From Streptomyces sioyaensis (GTDB taxonomy: Bacteria > Actinomycetota > Actinomycetes > Streptomycetales > Streptomycetaceae): 64,000 nt of DNA. The notes under the pieces were generated by a model, which was given only the letters and a program-made list of their open reading frames with translations, was not told the DNA's origin and made no database searches. Numbering within the stretch: the first letter of the stretch is position 1; each line of letters begins with the position of its first letter. Below, in pieces: positions 53,307-63,784 of the stretch. Both the position numbers and the translations under genes were made by a program. The stretch covers positions 28,714-92,713 of the forward strand of contig NZ_SDIF01000022.1 of the NCBI RefSeq assembly GCF_004122735.1, given 5' to 3'.

Positions 53307-54005
53307 ATGCCCACGCTGATCCTGGTGCGGCACGGCCGCTCCACCGCCAACACCGCCGGGGTGCTCGCCGGGCGGGCGCCCGGAGTCGCCCTCGACGAGC
53401 GCGGCGCCGCCCAGTCCGCCGCGCTGCCCGCCCGCCTCGCGCAGGTGCCGCTGACCGCCGTCGTCTCCAGCCCGCTGCAGCGCTGCCGGGAGACCATGGG
53501 GCCGCTGCTGGACGCCCGGCCGTGGCTCACCCTGCACATCGAGGACCGGATCAACGAGTGCGACTACGGCGACTGGTCGGGCCGCAAACTCGCCGAGCTG
53601 AGCGACGAGCCGCTGATGGAGGTCGTCCAGCGGCACCCGTCCGCGGCGGCCTTCCCCGGCGGCGAGTCGCTGCGCGCCATGCAGGCGCGGGCGGTGGACG
53701 CGGTACGCGACTGGAACGCCCGGATCGAGGAGGCGCACGGCCCCGAGGCGACCTACGCCATGTGTGCGCACGGTGACATCATCAAGGCGCTGGTCGCCGA
53801 CGCCCTGGGCATGCACCTCGACCTGTTCCAGCGGATCTCCGTGGAGCCCTGCTCGGTCACCGCGATCCGCTACACGCGGCTGCGCCCCTACCTCGTACGG
53901 CTCGGGGACACCGGTGACTTCGGATCGCTCGCGCCCCGGGAGGACGGGGGCAGCGCGGCGGCCTACCGGGACGCGGCCGTCGGTGGTGGTGCGGGAGCAG
54001 CGTGA
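53307..54005 (+). CDS. Histidine phosphatase family protein (MSMEG_4193-like)
   Basis: 232-residue phosphoglycerate-mutase-like phosphatase. Catalytic LVRHGRSTAN at residues 5-14, SSPLQRCRETM, the acidic NECDYGDWSGRKL and the second His in MCAHGDIIKAL. It belongs to the actinobacterial group that sits beside DUF3090 genes. The C-terminal tail is glycine/alanine-rich. Physiological substrate not known. Starts the rightward run of four conserved genes leading to mshC. Confidence 0.9.
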   Translation: MPTLILVRHGRSTANTAGVLAGRAPGVALDERGAAQSAALPARLAQVPLTAVVSSPLQRCRETMGPLLDARPWLTLHIEDRINECDYGDWSGRKLAELSDEPLMEVVQRHPSAAAFPGGESLRAMQARAVDAVRDWNARIEEAHGPEATYAMCAHGDIIKALVADALGMHLDLFQRISVEPCSVTAIRYTRLRPYLVRLGDTGDFGSLAPREDGGSAAAYRDAAVGGGAGAA

Positions 54006-54125
54006 TCAGTCGGCGCAGTAGGGTGGTGCGACGGCGCTGCCCGCCACGCCCCTGCGATCCGCGCAGTGACCGCAGGACGTGCAGCGACCGCAGTGACCCC
54101 GCAGTCGAGCAATCGGAGCAGGACG

Positions 54126-54716
54126 TTGTCCCGTCAGGTGTTCTTCTACGACGCGCCGGACCGCTTCGTGGCCGGTACGGTCGGGCTGCCTGGCCGCCGT
54201 AGCTTCTACCTCCAGGCCACCGCGGCCGGCCGCACGACCAGCGTCGCCCTGGAGAAGACCCAGGTCGCAGCCCTCGCCGAGCGGATCGACGAGCTGCTGG
54301 ACGAGGTCGTACGGCGCAGCGGCGGCAACGCGCCGGTGCCCGCGGTGTCGCCCGCCGAGCTGTCCGACACCGCCCCGTTGGAATCGCCGGTCGAAGAGGA
54401 ATTCCGGGTCGGCACGATGGCGCTGGCCTGGGACGGCGAGGACGAGCGGATGATCGTCGAGGCCCAGGCCCTGGTCGAGCTGGACGCGGACAGCGACGAG
54501 GACCTCGCCGACGCCGAGGAGCGGCTGCTCCAGGACGACGAGAACGGCCCGCCGATGCTGCGGGTCCGCCTCACCGGCACCATGGCCAGGGCATTCGCCA
54601 AGCGGGCGCTGGAGGTCGTCAACGCCGGCCGCCCGCCGTGCCCGCTGTGCAGCCTGCCGCTCGACCCGGAGGGACACGTATGCCCGCGCCAGAACGGATA
54701 CCGACGGGACGCCTGA
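54126..54716 (+). CDS. DUF3090-family protein
   Basis: 196-residue actinobacterial protein starting LSRQVFFYDAPDRFVAGTVG. The TTG at 54126 follows GGAGCAGG and gives the conserved family start, whereas the longer frame from 54066 adds non-conserved residues. The C-terminus holds a [15 protein letters not shown] four-element cysteine motif likely to bind zinc. It overlaps the next gene by 37 bases. Function unknown; the neighbourhood with a phosphatase, SCO1664-family protein and mshC is conserved. Confidence 0.88.
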   Translation: MSRQVFFYDAPDRFVAGTVGLPGRRSFYLQATAAGRTTSVALEKTQVAALAERIDELLDEVVRRSGGNAPVPAVSPAELSDTAPLESPVEEEFRVGTMALAWDGEDERMIVEAQALVELDADSDEDLADAEERLLQDDENGPPMLRVRLTGTMARAFAKRALEVVNAGRPPCPLCSLPLDPEGHVCPRQNGYRRDA

Positions 54717-55594
54717 GCGCCATGGAGCCCGCCGCCCACCCGGCCGCCCCGCTGCCCTCTCCCGCCGCTCCGCAGGCCGCGCCGCCACCGGTCACGGGCC
54801 CGCGCGACGTCCTCCTCGCCGAGGGGGAGCTGACCGTGCGCGGCCGCATCCAGGAGGCGTCCAACGCCGTGCTCTACTGCACGGTCGCGTACGACGGCAC
54901 CGCCGCCGCGTGTGTCTACAAGCCGGTCGCCGGCGAGCGCCCGCTGTGGGACTTCCCCGACGGCACGCTCGCCCAGCGTGAGGTGGCCGCGTACGAGATC
55001 TCCCGGGCCTGCGGCTGGGACCTGATCCCTCCGACGGTGCTGCGGGACGGCCCGTACGGCACCGGCATGGTCCAGGAGTGGATCGAGCCGCCGGAGAGCG
55101 ACGACGAGGTGCCCGAGCTGCTCGCCCTGATCGAGGACGAGGAGCCGGGGCCGGGCTGGAAGGCGGTCGGCTTCGCGCAGACCGGCGAGGGCCGTACGGC
55201 GCTGCTGGTGCACGCCGACGATCCGCGGCTGCGGCGGCTCGCGGTGCTCGACGCGGTGATCAACAACGGGGACCGCAAGGGCGGACACCTGCTGCCCGGC
55301 GCCGGCGGGGAGTTCTTCGCCATCGACCACGGCGTGACGTTCCATGCCGAGGACAAGCTGCGCACGCTGCTGTGGGGGTGGGCGGGGGAGCCGCTGACCG
55401 AGGAGGCGCTGGCGGCGCTGCGGGAGCTGGACACGGCGCTGGCGGACGGCCGGCCGCTCGCCGCCCGACTGGCCGAACTGATCACGGACCGCGAGGCCGC
55501 GGCGCTGCGCGCGCGGGTGGCCGGGCTGCTGCGCGGCGGCCGGCACCCGGAGCCGAGCGGTGACTGGCCCGCCATCCCCTGGCCGCCCGTCTGA
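54680..55594 (+). CDS. SCO1664-family protein (PI3/PI4-kinase-like fold)
   Basis: 304-residue protein. After a proline/alanine-rich N-terminus it has [57 protein letters not shown] and [20 protein letters not shown]. The Lys, Asn-Asn-xx-Asp-Arg-Lys and Asp-His-Gly positions recall the active site of phosphatidylinositol-kinase-like enzymes. ATG 54680 has GGAGGG six bases upstream and overlaps DUF3090; the ATG at 54722 has no ribosome site. Partner and substrate unknown. Confidence 0.88.
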   Translation: MPAPERIPTGRLSAMEPAAHPAAPLPSPAAPQAAPPPVTGPRDVLLAEGELTVRGRIQEASNAVLYCTVAYDGTAAACVYKPVAGERPLWDFPDGTLAQREVAAYEISRACGWDLIPPTVLRDGPYGTGMVQEWIEPPESDDEVPELLALIEDEEPGPGWKAVGFAQTGEGRTALLVHADDPRLRRLAVLDAVINNGDRKGGHLLPGAGGEFFAIDHGVTFHAEDKLRTLLWGWAGEPLTEEALAALRELDTALADGRPLAARLAELITDREAAALRARVAGLLRGGRHPEPSGDWPAIPWPPV

Positions 55595-55742
55595 ACCGGG
55601 CGGCCACCGGGCGGTGACGCCGGGCCTCTCCTGTGCCCGTCCGTCCGGCTTGCACGTCCGTCCGTCGAACACAAGACCGCCTTTCCGGCCAAGAGTCCTG
55701 GTCGGTTCGTATGCGGAACTTGCGTCCGGTTACGCTCATGGC

Positions 55743-56972
55743 ATGCATGCATGGCCCGCTTCTGAGGTCCCCGCCCTGCCCGGCCAGGGCCGCGACCTGA
55801 GGATCCACGACACCGCGACCGGCGGACGGGTAACCCTCGACCCCGGTCCCGTCGCCCGTATCTACGTCTGCGGCATCACGCCGTACGACGCCACCCACAT
55901 GGGGCACGCGGCGACCTACAACGCGTTCGACCTGGTTCAGCGCGTGTGGCTCGACACGAAGCGTCAGGTGCACTACGTGCAGAACGTCACCGATGTCGAC
56001 GATCCGCTGCTGGAGCGGGCCGTGGCCACCGGCGACGACTGGACGGCGCTCGCCGAGCGCGAGACCGCCCTCTTCCGCGAGGACATGACGGCCCTGCGGA
56101 TGCTGCCGCCCCGCCACTACATCGGCGCGGTCGAGTCGATACCCGGCATCGTCCCGCTGGTGGAGCGGCTGCGCGACGCCGGTGCCGCCTACGAGCTGGA
56201 CGGTGACATCTACTTCTCCGTCGCGTCCGACCCGCACTTCGGCGAGGTCTCCGGGCTGGACGCCGCGGCGATGCGGCTGCTGTCCGCCGAGCGCGGCGGC
56301 GACCCGGAGCGGGAGGGCAAGAAGAACCCGCTCGACCCGATGCTGTGGATGGCGGCCCGCGACGGCGAGCCGAGCTGGGACGGCGCCTCGCTGGGCCGCG
56401 GCCGGCCCGGCTGGCACATCGAGTGCGTCGCCATCGCCCTGGACCACCTCGGCATGGGCTTCGACGTCCAGGGCGGCGGCTCCGATCTCGCCTTCCCGCA
56501 CCACGAGATGGGCGCCTCGCACGCCCAGGCGCTCACCGGTGAGCACCCGTTCGCCAAGGCGTACGTGCACGCCGGGATGGTGGCCCTGAACGGCCAGAAG
56601 ATGTCCAAGTCCAAGGGCAACCTCGTCTTCGTCTCCACGGTGCGGCGCGACGGCACCGACCCGGCCGCGATCCGGCTGGCGCTGCTCGCCCACCACTACC
56701 GCGCCGACTGGGAGTGGACCGACGCCGTGCTGGAGCAGGCCGTGGAGCGGCTGGCGCGCTGGCGTGCCGCCGTCTCCCGTCCCGACGGCCCGTCCGCCGA
56801 CGCCCTGGTCGAGGAGATCCGTACGGCGCTCGCCGACGACCTGGACTCCCCGGCCGCGCTGGCAGCCGTGGACCGCTGGGTCGCCGCCCAGCAGGCCGAC
56901 GGCGGCACGGACGAGGGCGCACCCGGCCTCGTCTCCCGTGCGGTCGACGCCCTCCTCGGCGTGGCCCTGTAA
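55743..56972 (+). CDS. mshC: Cysteine:GlcN-inositol ligase of mycothiol biosynthesis
   Basis: 409-residue MshC, which joins L-cysteine to 1D-myo-inosityl 2-amino-2-deoxy-alpha-D-glucopyranoside with ATP, giving the mycothiol precursor. Related to cysteinyl-tRNA synthetase: HIGH-like [26 protein letters not shown], zinc/cysteine site YVCGITPYD with [14 protein letters not shown] and [11 protein letters not shown], and KMSKSKGN. There is no tRNA-binding domain. ATG 55743 gives [16 protein letters not shown], the usual start. Followed by a hairpin. Confidence 0.95.
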   Translation: MHAWPASEVPALPGQGRDLRIHDTATGGRVTLDPGPVARIYVCGITPYDATHMGHAATYNAFDLVQRVWLDTKRQVHYVQNVTDVDDPLLERAVATGDDWTALAERETALFREDMTALRMLPPRHYIGAVESIPGIVPLVERLRDAGAAYELDGDIYFSVASDPHFGEVSGLDAAAMRLLSAERGGDPEREGKKNPLDPMLWMAARDGEPSWDGASLGRGRPGWHIECVAIALDHLGMGFDVQGGGSDLAFPHHEMGASHAQALTGEHPFAKAYVHAGMVALNGQKMSKSKGNLVFVSTVRRDGTDPAAIRLALLAHHYRADWEWTDAVLEQAVERLARWRAAVSRPDGPSADALVEEIRTALADDLDSPAALAAVDRWVAAQQADGGTDEGAPGLVSRAVDALLGVAL

Positions 56973-56991
56973 CACCCGTCCGCTCCGTCCT

Positions 56992-57027
56992 CAGGGGCGC
57001 TTTCGCCGACCGGTGAAAGCGCCCCTG
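56992..57027 (+). terminator. Perfect 13-bp hairpin after mshC
   Basis: Arms CAGGGGCGCTTTC and GAAAGCGCCCCTG with a 10-base loop, 20 bases past the stop codon. Confidence 0.75.
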
Positions 57028-57113
57028 CTCATCTGCGGCGCGCCCGGAAATCCAGCAGCCCGCCGCAAGAGTCCATGGTGGCGCGCCCCGCGGGCGGACT
57101 AGAGCTTGCGGTC

Positions 57114-60100
57114 ATGAGGACACCAACAGGACTGCGGGCGGCGGTCGTTGCCGCGCTGCTCGGGCTCGCGATGACGGTCGCGGGGCCGGCGGGCAGCGTA
57201 CGGGCCGACGGCCGGGCGCCCGCACAGACCGTCGGCGACATCACCGGCTTCGCGGCGGACGGGCCCGTCTACCATCTGCACGCCGGCCGGGCCGAGGCCC
57301 GCGTCAGCTTCGTCACCCCCCGTACCTTCCGGCTCGAACTCGCCCCCGATGGCACCTTCTCCGACCCCACCGGCAAGGACATCGTGCTGCCCCAGGGCGC
57401 GCCGCCCGCCACCCGCTGGCGGGACACCGGCGACGCCTACGAACTCAGCACCTCCCAGGTCACCCTGAAGGCCTTCAAGGCGCCGCTGCGCTTCGAGCTG
57501 CGGCGGGCCGACGGCTCGCTGGTGTGGTCCGAGACGAAGGGGCTGAGCTGGGACGACAAGACCACCACCCAGACCCTCGCGCGCGGCGCCGGTGAGCAGT
57601 TCTACGGCGCCGGCATGCAGAACGGCCGCGGCAACACCTCCCACCGCGGCCACACCACCGAGGTCGGGGTGGACTACCACTGGGACGACGGCGGTCACCC
57701 CAACTCGGTCCCCTTCTACCTTTCCTCCGCCGGCTACGGCGTCTTCCGCAACACCTACGCGCCCAACACCTACGCCTTCCAGGACCCGGTGACGACCAGC
57801 GCGCAGGAACGGCGCTTCGACGCCTATTACTTCGCCGGGCCGAGTGCCAAGGACGTCATCGGCCAGTACACCGCACTGACCGGAAAGCCCTTTCTGCCAC
57901 CGTTGTACGGGCTGGAGATCGGCGATTCGGACTGCTATCTGCACAATGCCAACCGGGGTGAGCGGCATACTCTCGACGCCCTGAAGGTCGCCGACGGCTA
58001 TCCGCAGAACGATCTGCCCAATGGCTGGATGCTGGTCAACGACGGTTACGGCTGCGGCTATGAGCATCTCGCCGAGACCTCACAGGGGCTGGGCGAGAGG
58101 AAGATGAAGCTCGGGCTGTGGACCGAGGACGGTATCGCCAAACTCGCCGACCAGGTGAAGGCGGGCCAGCGGATCGCGAAACTCGACGTCGCCTGGGTCG
58201 GTGACGGCTACAAATTCGCCCTGGACGGCTGCAAGGACGCCTACCGAGGCATCGAGGACAACAGCGACGCGCGGGGCTTCACCTGGGCCCCGGAGAGCTG
58301 GTCGGGCGCCCAGCGCTGCGGCGTCCAGTGGTCCGGTGACCAGAGCGGCAGCTGGGACTACATCCGCTGGCAGATTCCGACCTATGCCGGCGCCACCATG
58401 TCCGGACTCGCCTATACGACCGGCGATGTGGACGGCATCTTCGGCGGCAGCCCCAAAACCTACGTCCGCGATCTGCAGTGGAAATCCTTCCTCCCGGCGA
58501 TGATGACGATGGACGGCTGGGCCGCCAGTGACAAACAGCCCTATCGCCAGGGCGAGCCCTACACCTCCATCAACCGCAGATATCTGAAACTGAAGGAATC
58601 GCTGCTGCCCTACATGTACTCGTACGCGGCGGAGGCGACCCGCACCGGCGTCGGTCCGGTGCGTCCGCTGGCGCTCGAATATCCCGGTGACCCGAAAGCC
58701 GGCACCGACGCCGCGAAGTACGAATTCCTCTCCGGGCAGGATTTCCTCGTCGCGCCCGTCTACCGGGACAGCGACACCCGCGACGGCATCTATCTGCCGA
58801 AGGGCACCTGGGTCGACTACTGGTCCGGGCGCACCTACCGGGGCCCGACGACCGTCAACGGCTACAGCGCTCCGCTGGACACCCTGCCGCTGTTCGTCAA
58901 GGCCGGGGCCGCCGTCCCCATGTGGCCGGGCATCAGGTCGTATCAGGACCGCACCGCACACTCGCCGCTCGCCTGGGACGTCTATCCGCAGGGCCGTTCC
59001 TCGTTCACGCTCTACGAGGACGACGGCGTCACCCGCGCGCACCGGCGGGGCGGCAGCGCCACCCAGCAGGTGCGGGTGGCGGCGCCGCGCTCCGGCGGCG
59101 GCGACGTGCGGATCGACGTCGGCGCCCTGCGGGGTGAATTCCACGGCAAGCAGACCGCCCGGCCCTACCGCTTCACCGTGCACACCGGCGACGCCCCGCG
59201 CGCCGTCGAGCTGGCCGGGCGGCCGCTGAAGCGGCTCCCGTCCGCGCGGGCGTTCCGGGCGGCGGACGAGGGGTGGCGCTACGACCCCGCGGACCGCGCG
59301 GGCGTCGTACAGGTCAAGACCGCCTCCCGCACCACCGGTCGCGCCTTCGCCCTGACGCTCAAGGGCGCGAGCGCCGTCGGCGGCAGAACCCCGGGCGCCC
59401 CGGCCGTCGTTGCCACGCCCGGCGGCCAGGAGGTGACCAAGGGCGCACCGACGGCCGTACGGGCCGCCGTCACCGCCGGCACCCGGGACGCCCAGGACGT
59501 CTCGGTGACGCTGTCCGCACCCAGGGGCTGGACCACCTCGGCGCCGGTGCACCACCGGCGGATTGCGGCCGGTGCCACCCAGCACGAGACGCTGACCCTG
59601 ACCGCGCCCCGGGACGCCGCCGGCGCGGACCCGGTCACCGTCACCGCGACCGTCCGCTACCGCGCGGCCGGTGCGTGGCGGACGGCGGTGCACCGGTTCG
59701 AGGTACGGGCCGTGCCGCCGGCGCCCGCCGGGGACACCTGGGCGAGCGATCTGGAGTGGCTGAGCGCGGCCAACGGCTACGGTCCGGCCGAACGCGACCG
59801 CAGCAACGGCGAGTCGGGGGCGACGGACGGCGCTCCGCTCACCCTCGCCGGAAAGACCTACGCCAAGGGCATCGGCGCGCACGCCGACTCGGACCTGGAG
59901 TTCTTCACCGGCGGGCGCTGCATGTCCGTCACCGCGGACGTGGGCATCGACGACGAGATCGCCGACTACGGCGAGGTCGCCTTCTCGGTGGAGGCGGACG
60001 GCAAGGTGCTGTGGACCTCACCGAAGCTGACCGGGGCGTCGGCGCCGGTGCCGGTGGACGTACCGCTCGGCGGCGCCCGGCACGTCCGGCTCAAGGTGAC

Positions 60101-60170
60101 CGATACGGACGGCAAGAAGTCCGGTGATCACGGCGACTGGGCGGGGGCGCGCTTCCACTGCGCGCGGTGA
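57114..60170 (+). CDS. Secreted GH31 glycoside hydrolase with NEW3 and NPCBM domains
   Basis: 1018-residue exported alpha-glycosidase. Signal peptide about 1-31 (VRA-DG). N-terminal beta domain to about 250, then a GH31 barrel: likely nucleophile D358 in AKLDVAWVGDGY and likely acid/base D409 in WSGDQSGSW. Then beta domains, a NEW3-type Ig-like domain (about 755-870) and a C-terminal NPCBM carbohydrate-binding module (about 874-1018: WASDLEWLSAANGYGPAERD to KKSGDHGDWAGARFHC). NPCBM with NEW3 is typical of alpha-galactosidase-like enzymes, so alpha-galactoside is the best guess. Many TAT/GAT/AAT codons at 57830-58720 mark the barrel region. Confidence 0.9.
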   Translation: MRTPTGLRAAVVAALLGLAMTVAGPAGSVRADGRAPAQTVGDITGFAADGPVYHLHAGRAEARVSFVTPRTFRLELAPDGTFSDPTGKDIVLPQGAPPATRWRDTGDAYELSTSQVTLKAFKAPLRFELRRADGSLVWSETKGLSWDDKTTTQTLARGAGEQFYGAGMQNGRGNTSHRGHTTEVGVDYHWDDGGHPNSVPFYLSSAGYGVFRNTYAPNTYAFQDPVTTSAQERRFDAYYFAGPSAKDVIGQYTALTGKPFLPPLYGLEIGDSDCYLHNANRGERHTLDALKVADGYPQNDLPNGWMLVNDGYGCGYEHLAETSQGLGERKMKLGLWTEDGIAKLADQVKAGQRIAKLDVAWVGDGYKFALDGCKDAYRGIEDNSDARGFTWAPESWSGAQRCGVQWSGDQSGSWDYIRWQIPTYAGATMSGLAYTTGDVDGIFGGSPKTYVRDLQWKSFLPAMMTMDGWAASDKQPYRQGEPYTSINRRYLKLKESLLPYMYSYAAEATRTGVGPVRPLALEYPGDPKAGTDAAKYEFLSGQDFLVAPVYRDSDTRDGIYLPKGTWVDYWSGRTYRGPTTVNGYSAPLDTLPLFVKAGAAVPMWPGIRSYQDRTAHSPLAWDVYPQGRSSFTLYEDDGVTRAHRRGGSATQQVRVAAPRSGGGDVRIDVGALRGEFHGKQTARPYRFTVHTGDAPRAVELAGRPLKRLPSARAFRAADEGWRYDPADRAGVVQVKTASRTTGRAFALTLKGASAVGGRTPGAPAVVATPGGQEVTKGAPTAVRAAVTAGTRDAQDVSVTLSAPRGWTTSAPVHHRRIAAGATQHETLTLTAPRDAAGADPVTVTATVRYRAAGAWRTAVHRFEVRAVPPAPAGDTWASDLEWLSAANGYGPAERDRSNGESGATDGAPLTLAGKTYAKGIGAHADSDLEFFTGGRCMSVTADVGIDDEIADYGEVAFSVEADGKVLWTSPKLTGASAPVPVDVPLGGARHVRLKVTDTDGKKSGDHGDWAGARFHCAR

Positions 60171-60198
60171 GCGCGGCCCCCGTCCGGGGGAGCGCACG

Positions 60199-60238
60199 CA
60201 GGGCGCCGGACCGGCGTGACGGCCGGTCCGGCGCCCTG
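60199..60238. terminator. Perfect 17-bp stem hairpin between GH31 and PAC2 genes
   Basis: Arms CAGGGCGCCGGACCGGC and its complement with a 6-base loop, in the 77-base convergent gap. Confidence 0.75.
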
Positions 60239-60247
60239 GCGAACCGG

Positions 60248-61375
60248 TCAGCGCCCGCTGTCCTCCGGGCCGTCCTCCGGCTTCGCGGAGTCGGCGGAGC
60301 CCGCACCGCCGGACGGATCGGACTCGTCCGCGGAGTCCATGGCGTTCTTGTCGTGGCCCGGGTCCGTGGGGCCGCTGCCCGGGTCGTCGCCGGGTCGGGG
60401 CTCGCGCGGCTCCTTGGGCACCGGGCGGGGCGGGCGGGTGCGGCCGCTCGGGGTATCGCGGTGGAAGGAGCCGTCGCGGCCGTCGGCGAGCCCGCCCTCG
60501 GTCGCCACACCGGGACCGGACTGCGGGTCACGGCGGCGCAGATAGCGCTCGAATTCGCGGGCGATGGCCTCGCCGGACGCCTCCGGCAGATCCGCGGTGT
60601 CCCGCGCCTCCTCCAGGGACTGGACGTACTCGGCGACCTCGCTGTCCTCGGCGGCGAGCTGGTCCACGCCCAGCTGCCAGGCGCGTGCGTCCTCGCTCAG
60701 CTCGCCGAGCGGGATACGGACGTCGAGGAGGTCCTCCAGGCGGTTGAGCAGGGCGAGGCTGGCCTTCGGGTTGGGCGGCTGCGACACATAGTGCGGTACC
60801 GCGGCCCACAGGCTCACCGCGGGGACGCCGGCATGGGTGCACGCCTCCTGGAGGATGCCGACGATGCCCGTCGGGCCCTCGTAGCGGGACTCCTCCAGGT
60901 CCATGCGGCGCGCGAGTTCCGCGTCGGAGGTGACGCCGCTGACCGGGACCGGGCGGGTGTGCGGGGTGTCGCCGAGCAGCGAGCCCAGCACCACCAGCAT
61001 CTCCACACCCAACTCATGGGCAAATCCCAGGATTTCGTTGCAGAACGAGCGCCAGCGCATGCTCGGCTCGATGCCGCGGACCAGGACGAGGTCCCGCGCC
61101 CGCCCCTTGCCGTTCGCGTCGCCCACGCGGACGACGGAGAGCCGGGTCGTGGGCCACGTGATCTTGCGTACGCCGCCGTCCAGGAAGACGGTGGGACGGT
61201 TCACCTGGAAGTCGTAATAGTCCTCGGCGTCGAGCGCGGCGAAGACCTCGCCCTTCCACTCCCGGTCCAGATGCGCGACCGCGGCGGAGGCGGCGTCGCC
61301 GGCGTCGTTCCAGCCCTCGAACGCGGCCACCATGACCGGGTCGATCAGCTCGGGCACCCCCTCGAGCTCGATCAC
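60248..61375 (-). CDS. PAC2-family (proteasome assembly chaperone-like) protein
   Basis: 375-residue protein. PAC2 core at about 1-280 with PVMVAAFEGWNDAGDAASAA, FQVNRPTVFLDGGVRKITWP, LVLVRGIEPSMRWRSFCNEI and VPAVSLWAAVPHYVSQPPNP. The last 90 residues are acidic, proline-rich and probably disordered. In actinobacteria PAC2 proteins lie near mycothiol and proteasome-linked genes, but the function is not settled. ATG 61375. Divergent from the L-fuconate dehydratase gene. Confidence 0.92.
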   Translation of the reverse strand: MIELEGVPELIDPVMVAAFEGWNDAGDAASAAVAHLDREWKGEVFAALDAEDYYDFQVNRPTVFLDGGVRKITWPTTRLSVVRVGDANGKGRARDLVLVRGIEPSMRWRSFCNEILGFAHELGVEMLVVLGSLLGDTPHTRPVPVSGVTSDAELARRMDLEESRYEGPTGIVGILQEACTHAGVPAVSLWAAVPHYVSQPPNPKASLALLNRLEDLLDVRIPLGELSEDARAWQLGVDQLAAEDSEVAEYVQSLEEARDTADLPEASGEAIAREFERYLRRRDPQSGPGVATEGGLADGRDGSFHRDTPSGRTRPPRPVPKEPREPRPGDDPGSGPTDPGHDKNAMDSADESDPSGGAGSADSAKPEDGPEDSGR

Positions 61376-61503
61376 CCAGCGCCTCCTTCCGACCGGTCCG
61401 GCCGCCTGGGGCGGCCGCCGGCAGCAGTTCCTTTGCGTGCGATCCCAAGACTACGGCTTCTGTGGTGCCGGTATGCAGCCCCTTTCCAGCAAGGGGTAGT
61501 GAT

Positions 61504-61599
61504 TCATCCGATCTGTTTGCGCGTCCGTTGCCCTCCGCCGGTCCAACTTCCGTACGGGGGCTGGACGTCGTCTCGCGCGAAGGGCTATACATCGGATGA
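61504..61599. promoter_or_regulatory. Separated inverted repeat TCATCCGAT ... ATCGGATGA
   Basis: Perfect 9-base arms 78 bases apart (61504-61512 and 61591-61599) in the 270-base gap upstream of the fuconate genes. Could be paired half-operators for a looping regulator, or two sites for a GntR/LacI-type protein. No regulator gene is in view. Confidence 0.4.
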
Positions 61600-61646
61600 C
61601 CCGGAAAGGTCCGATGTTCTTCCCCAACATCTCAGGGGGCATGCGC

Positions 61647-62990
61647 ATGGCCGGTTCCGATACCCTCACCGCGCTCGACTGCCACGACATCCGCTTCCCC
61701 ACCTCGGACCGGCTCGACGGCTCGGACGCCATGAACCCGGACCCCGACTACTCCGCCGCCTACGTCGTGCTCCGCACCACGGGCGGCCCGCAGGGGCACG
61801 GCCTCTGTTTCACCATAGGACGCGGCAACGAGGTCATGGCCGCCGCGATCCGGTCGCTCGCACCGCACCTCACCGGCCGCCCCGCGCCCGCCACCGCCGC
61901 CGATCTCGCCGCACTCCACCACGACCTCACCCATGACTCGCAGCTGCGCTGGCTCGGTCCCGAAAAGGGCGTGATGCAGATGGCGGCCGGCGCGGTGGTC
62001 AACGCCGCCTGGGACCTGGCCGCCCGCCGCGCCGGACTGCCGGTGTGGCAGTTCCTGGCCACCCTGACCCCCGAGGAACTCGTCTCGCTCGTCGACTTCC
62101 GCTACCTCTCCGACGCCCTGACCCCCGGCGAGGCCCTCGCCCTGCTGCGCGCCGCCGAACCGGGCCGCGCCGAGCGCACCGCCCGCCTCAAGGCCGAGGG
62201 CTACCCCGCCTACACCACCTCGCCGGGCTGGCTCGGCTACGACGACCGCACGCTGGTGCGGCTGGCACGCGAAGCGGTGGCCGCCGGCTTCGGACAGATC
62301 AAGCTGAAGGTGGGCGCGAACCTCGACGACGACCGGCGGCGGCTGCGGCTCGCACGGGACGCGGTCGGCCCCGGCGTACGGATCGCCGTCGACGCCAACC
62401 AGCGCTGGGACGTGGCCGAGTCGGTCCGCTGGATGACCGCGCTGGCGCCGTACGCCCCGTACTGGATCGAGGAACCGACCAGCCCGGACGACGTCCTGGG
62501 GCACGCCGCGGTGCGCTCCGGCCAGCCCGTGAAGGTCGCCACCGGGGAGCACATCGCCAACCGGGTGGTCTTCAAGCAGCTGTTGCAGGCCGGCGCCGTG
62601 GACTTCGTGCAGATCGACGCGGCGCGGGTGGCCGGGGTCAACGAGAACCTCGCGATCCTGCTGCTGGCCGCGAAGTACGGCGTACCGGTCTGCCCGCACG
62701 CGGGCGGGGTGGGGCTGTGCGAGCTGGTGCAGCACCTGGCGATGTTCGACTACGTGGCGGTCTCCGGAACCCGCGAGGACCGGGTGATCGAGTACGTCGA
62801 CCATCTGCACGACCACTTCAGCGATCCGGTCGTCATCGAGCGCGGCCGCTACCGCGCCCCGGCCGCGCCCGGCTTCTCGGCCCGGATGAAACCCGCCTCG
62901 CTCACCGCTTACCGCTTTCCCGACGGGCCCGTGTGGCGCGCCCGCCGCACGCAGCCGGACCGGCCCGACGCACAGGAGGTCACCGCATGA
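61647..62990 (+). CDS. L-fuconate dehydratase (enolase superfamily)
   Basis: 447-residue enzyme converting L-fuconate to 2-keto-3-deoxy-L-fuconate. [20 protein letters not shown] near the N-terminus is a signature of this group. Barrel residues: the Lys pair in IKLKVGANL, Asp in AVDANQRWD, Glu in [10 protein letters not shown], then [10 protein letters not shown] and [14 protein letters not shown] 61647 is chosen because AGGGGGC lies 8-14 bases upstream; ATG 61641 and 61596 are in frame. ATGA overlap with the next SDR gene indicates an operon. Confidence 0.92.
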   Translation: MAGSDTLTALDCHDIRFPTSDRLDGSDAMNPDPDYSAAYVVLRTTGGPQGHGLCFTIGRGNEVMAAAIRSLAPHLTGRPAPATAADLAALHHDLTHDSQLRWLGPEKGVMQMAAGAVVNAAWDLAARRAGLPVWQFLATLTPEELVSLVDFRYLSDALTPGEALALLRAAEPGRAERTARLKAEGYPAYTTSPGWLGYDDRTLVRLAREAVAAGFGQIKLKVGANLDDDRRRLRLARDAVGPGVRIAVDANQRWDVAESVRWMTALAPYAPYWIEEPTSPDDVLGHAAVRSGQPVKVATGEHIANRVVFKQLLQAGAVDFVQIDAARVAGVNENLAILLLAAKYGVPVCPHAGGVGLCELVQHLAMFDYVAVSGTREDRVIEYVDHLHDHFSDPVVIERGRYRAPAAPGFSARMKPASLTAYRFPDGPVWRARRTQPDRPDAQEVTA

Positions 62991-63784
62991 GTGCCGCACC
63001 GCACACCGGCCCACCACCGGCCGACTTCACGGGCATGGCCGCCCTCGTCACCGGCGGCGCCTCCGGCATCGGAGCGGCCACCGCCGCGCTCCTACGGGAC
63101 CGCGGCGCCCGGGTCGCCGTCCTGGACCGGGACCCCTCCGGGGCGCCCGCCGGGACGATCCCGGTCCGGGCCGATGTCACCGACGACGGCGCGGTACGGG
63201 CCGCCGTCGCCCGGGCGGTGGCCGAACTCGGCGCCCTGCACACCCTCGTCGGCAACGCCGGCATCGGCGCCGTGGGCACCGTCGAGGACAACGACGACGC
63301 GGAGTGGCACCGGGTCCTGGACGTGAACGTGCTGGGCCTGGTGCGCTGCGCCCGCGCCGCGCTCCCGGCGCTGCGCCGCACCGCCGCCGGGGCCCCGGGC
63401 CGGGTGTCCATCACCCACACCTGTTCCATCGCCGCCACCGCGGGGCTGCCGCAGCGCGCGCTGTACGCCGCCGGCAAGGGCGCGGTCCTCTCGCTGACCC
63501 TCGCCATGGCCGCCGACCACCTCCGCGAGGGCATCCGCGTCAACTGCGTCAATCCGGGCACCGCCGACACCCCGTGGATCGACCGGCTGCTGGCCGCGGC
63601 CGACGACCCGGCCGCCGAACGCGCCGCCCTGCACGCCCGCCAGCCGATGGGCCGGATGGTCACCGCGGGCGAAGTGGCCGCCGCCATCGCCTCGTTGGCG
63701 TCCCCGGCGGCCTCCGGCATCACGGGGACGGCCCTCGCCGTGGACGGGGGGATGCAGGGGGTGCGGTTGCGGCCTGGTACCTGA
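62987..63784 (+). CDS. SDR-family dehydrogenase of the fuconate operon
   Basis: 265-residue classical [21 protein letters not shown] binds NAD(P); LVGNAGIG is a variant of the NNAG motif; Ser, Tyr and Lys lie in [20 protein letters not shown] followed by GKGAVLSL; the C-terminus has [11 protein letters not shown]. Likely oxidises L-fucose, or the 2-keto-3-deoxy-fuconate made by the dehydratase, in the non-phosphorylating fucose pathway. ATG 62987 has AGGAGG and overlaps the dehydratase stop. Its stop codon falls in the first unit of a tandem repeat. Confidence 0.9.
   Translation: MSAAPHTGPPPADFTGMAALVTGGASGIGAATAALLRDRGARVAVLDRDPSGAPAGTIPVRADVTDDGAVRAAVARAVAELGALHTLVGNAGIGAVGTVEDNDDAEWHRVLDVNVLGLVRCARAALPALRRTAAGAPGRVSITHTCSIAATAGLPQRALYAAGKGAVLSLTLAMAADHLREGIRVNCVNPGTADTPWIDRLLAAADDPAAERAALHARQPMGRMVTAGEVAAAIASLASPAASGITGTALAVDGGMQGVRLRPGT

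Noticed and set aside
58080..59882. 600-codon minus frame opposite the GH31 gene
   Set aside because: Composition is that of an antisense shadow; the plus strand has a complete GH31-NPCBM protein.
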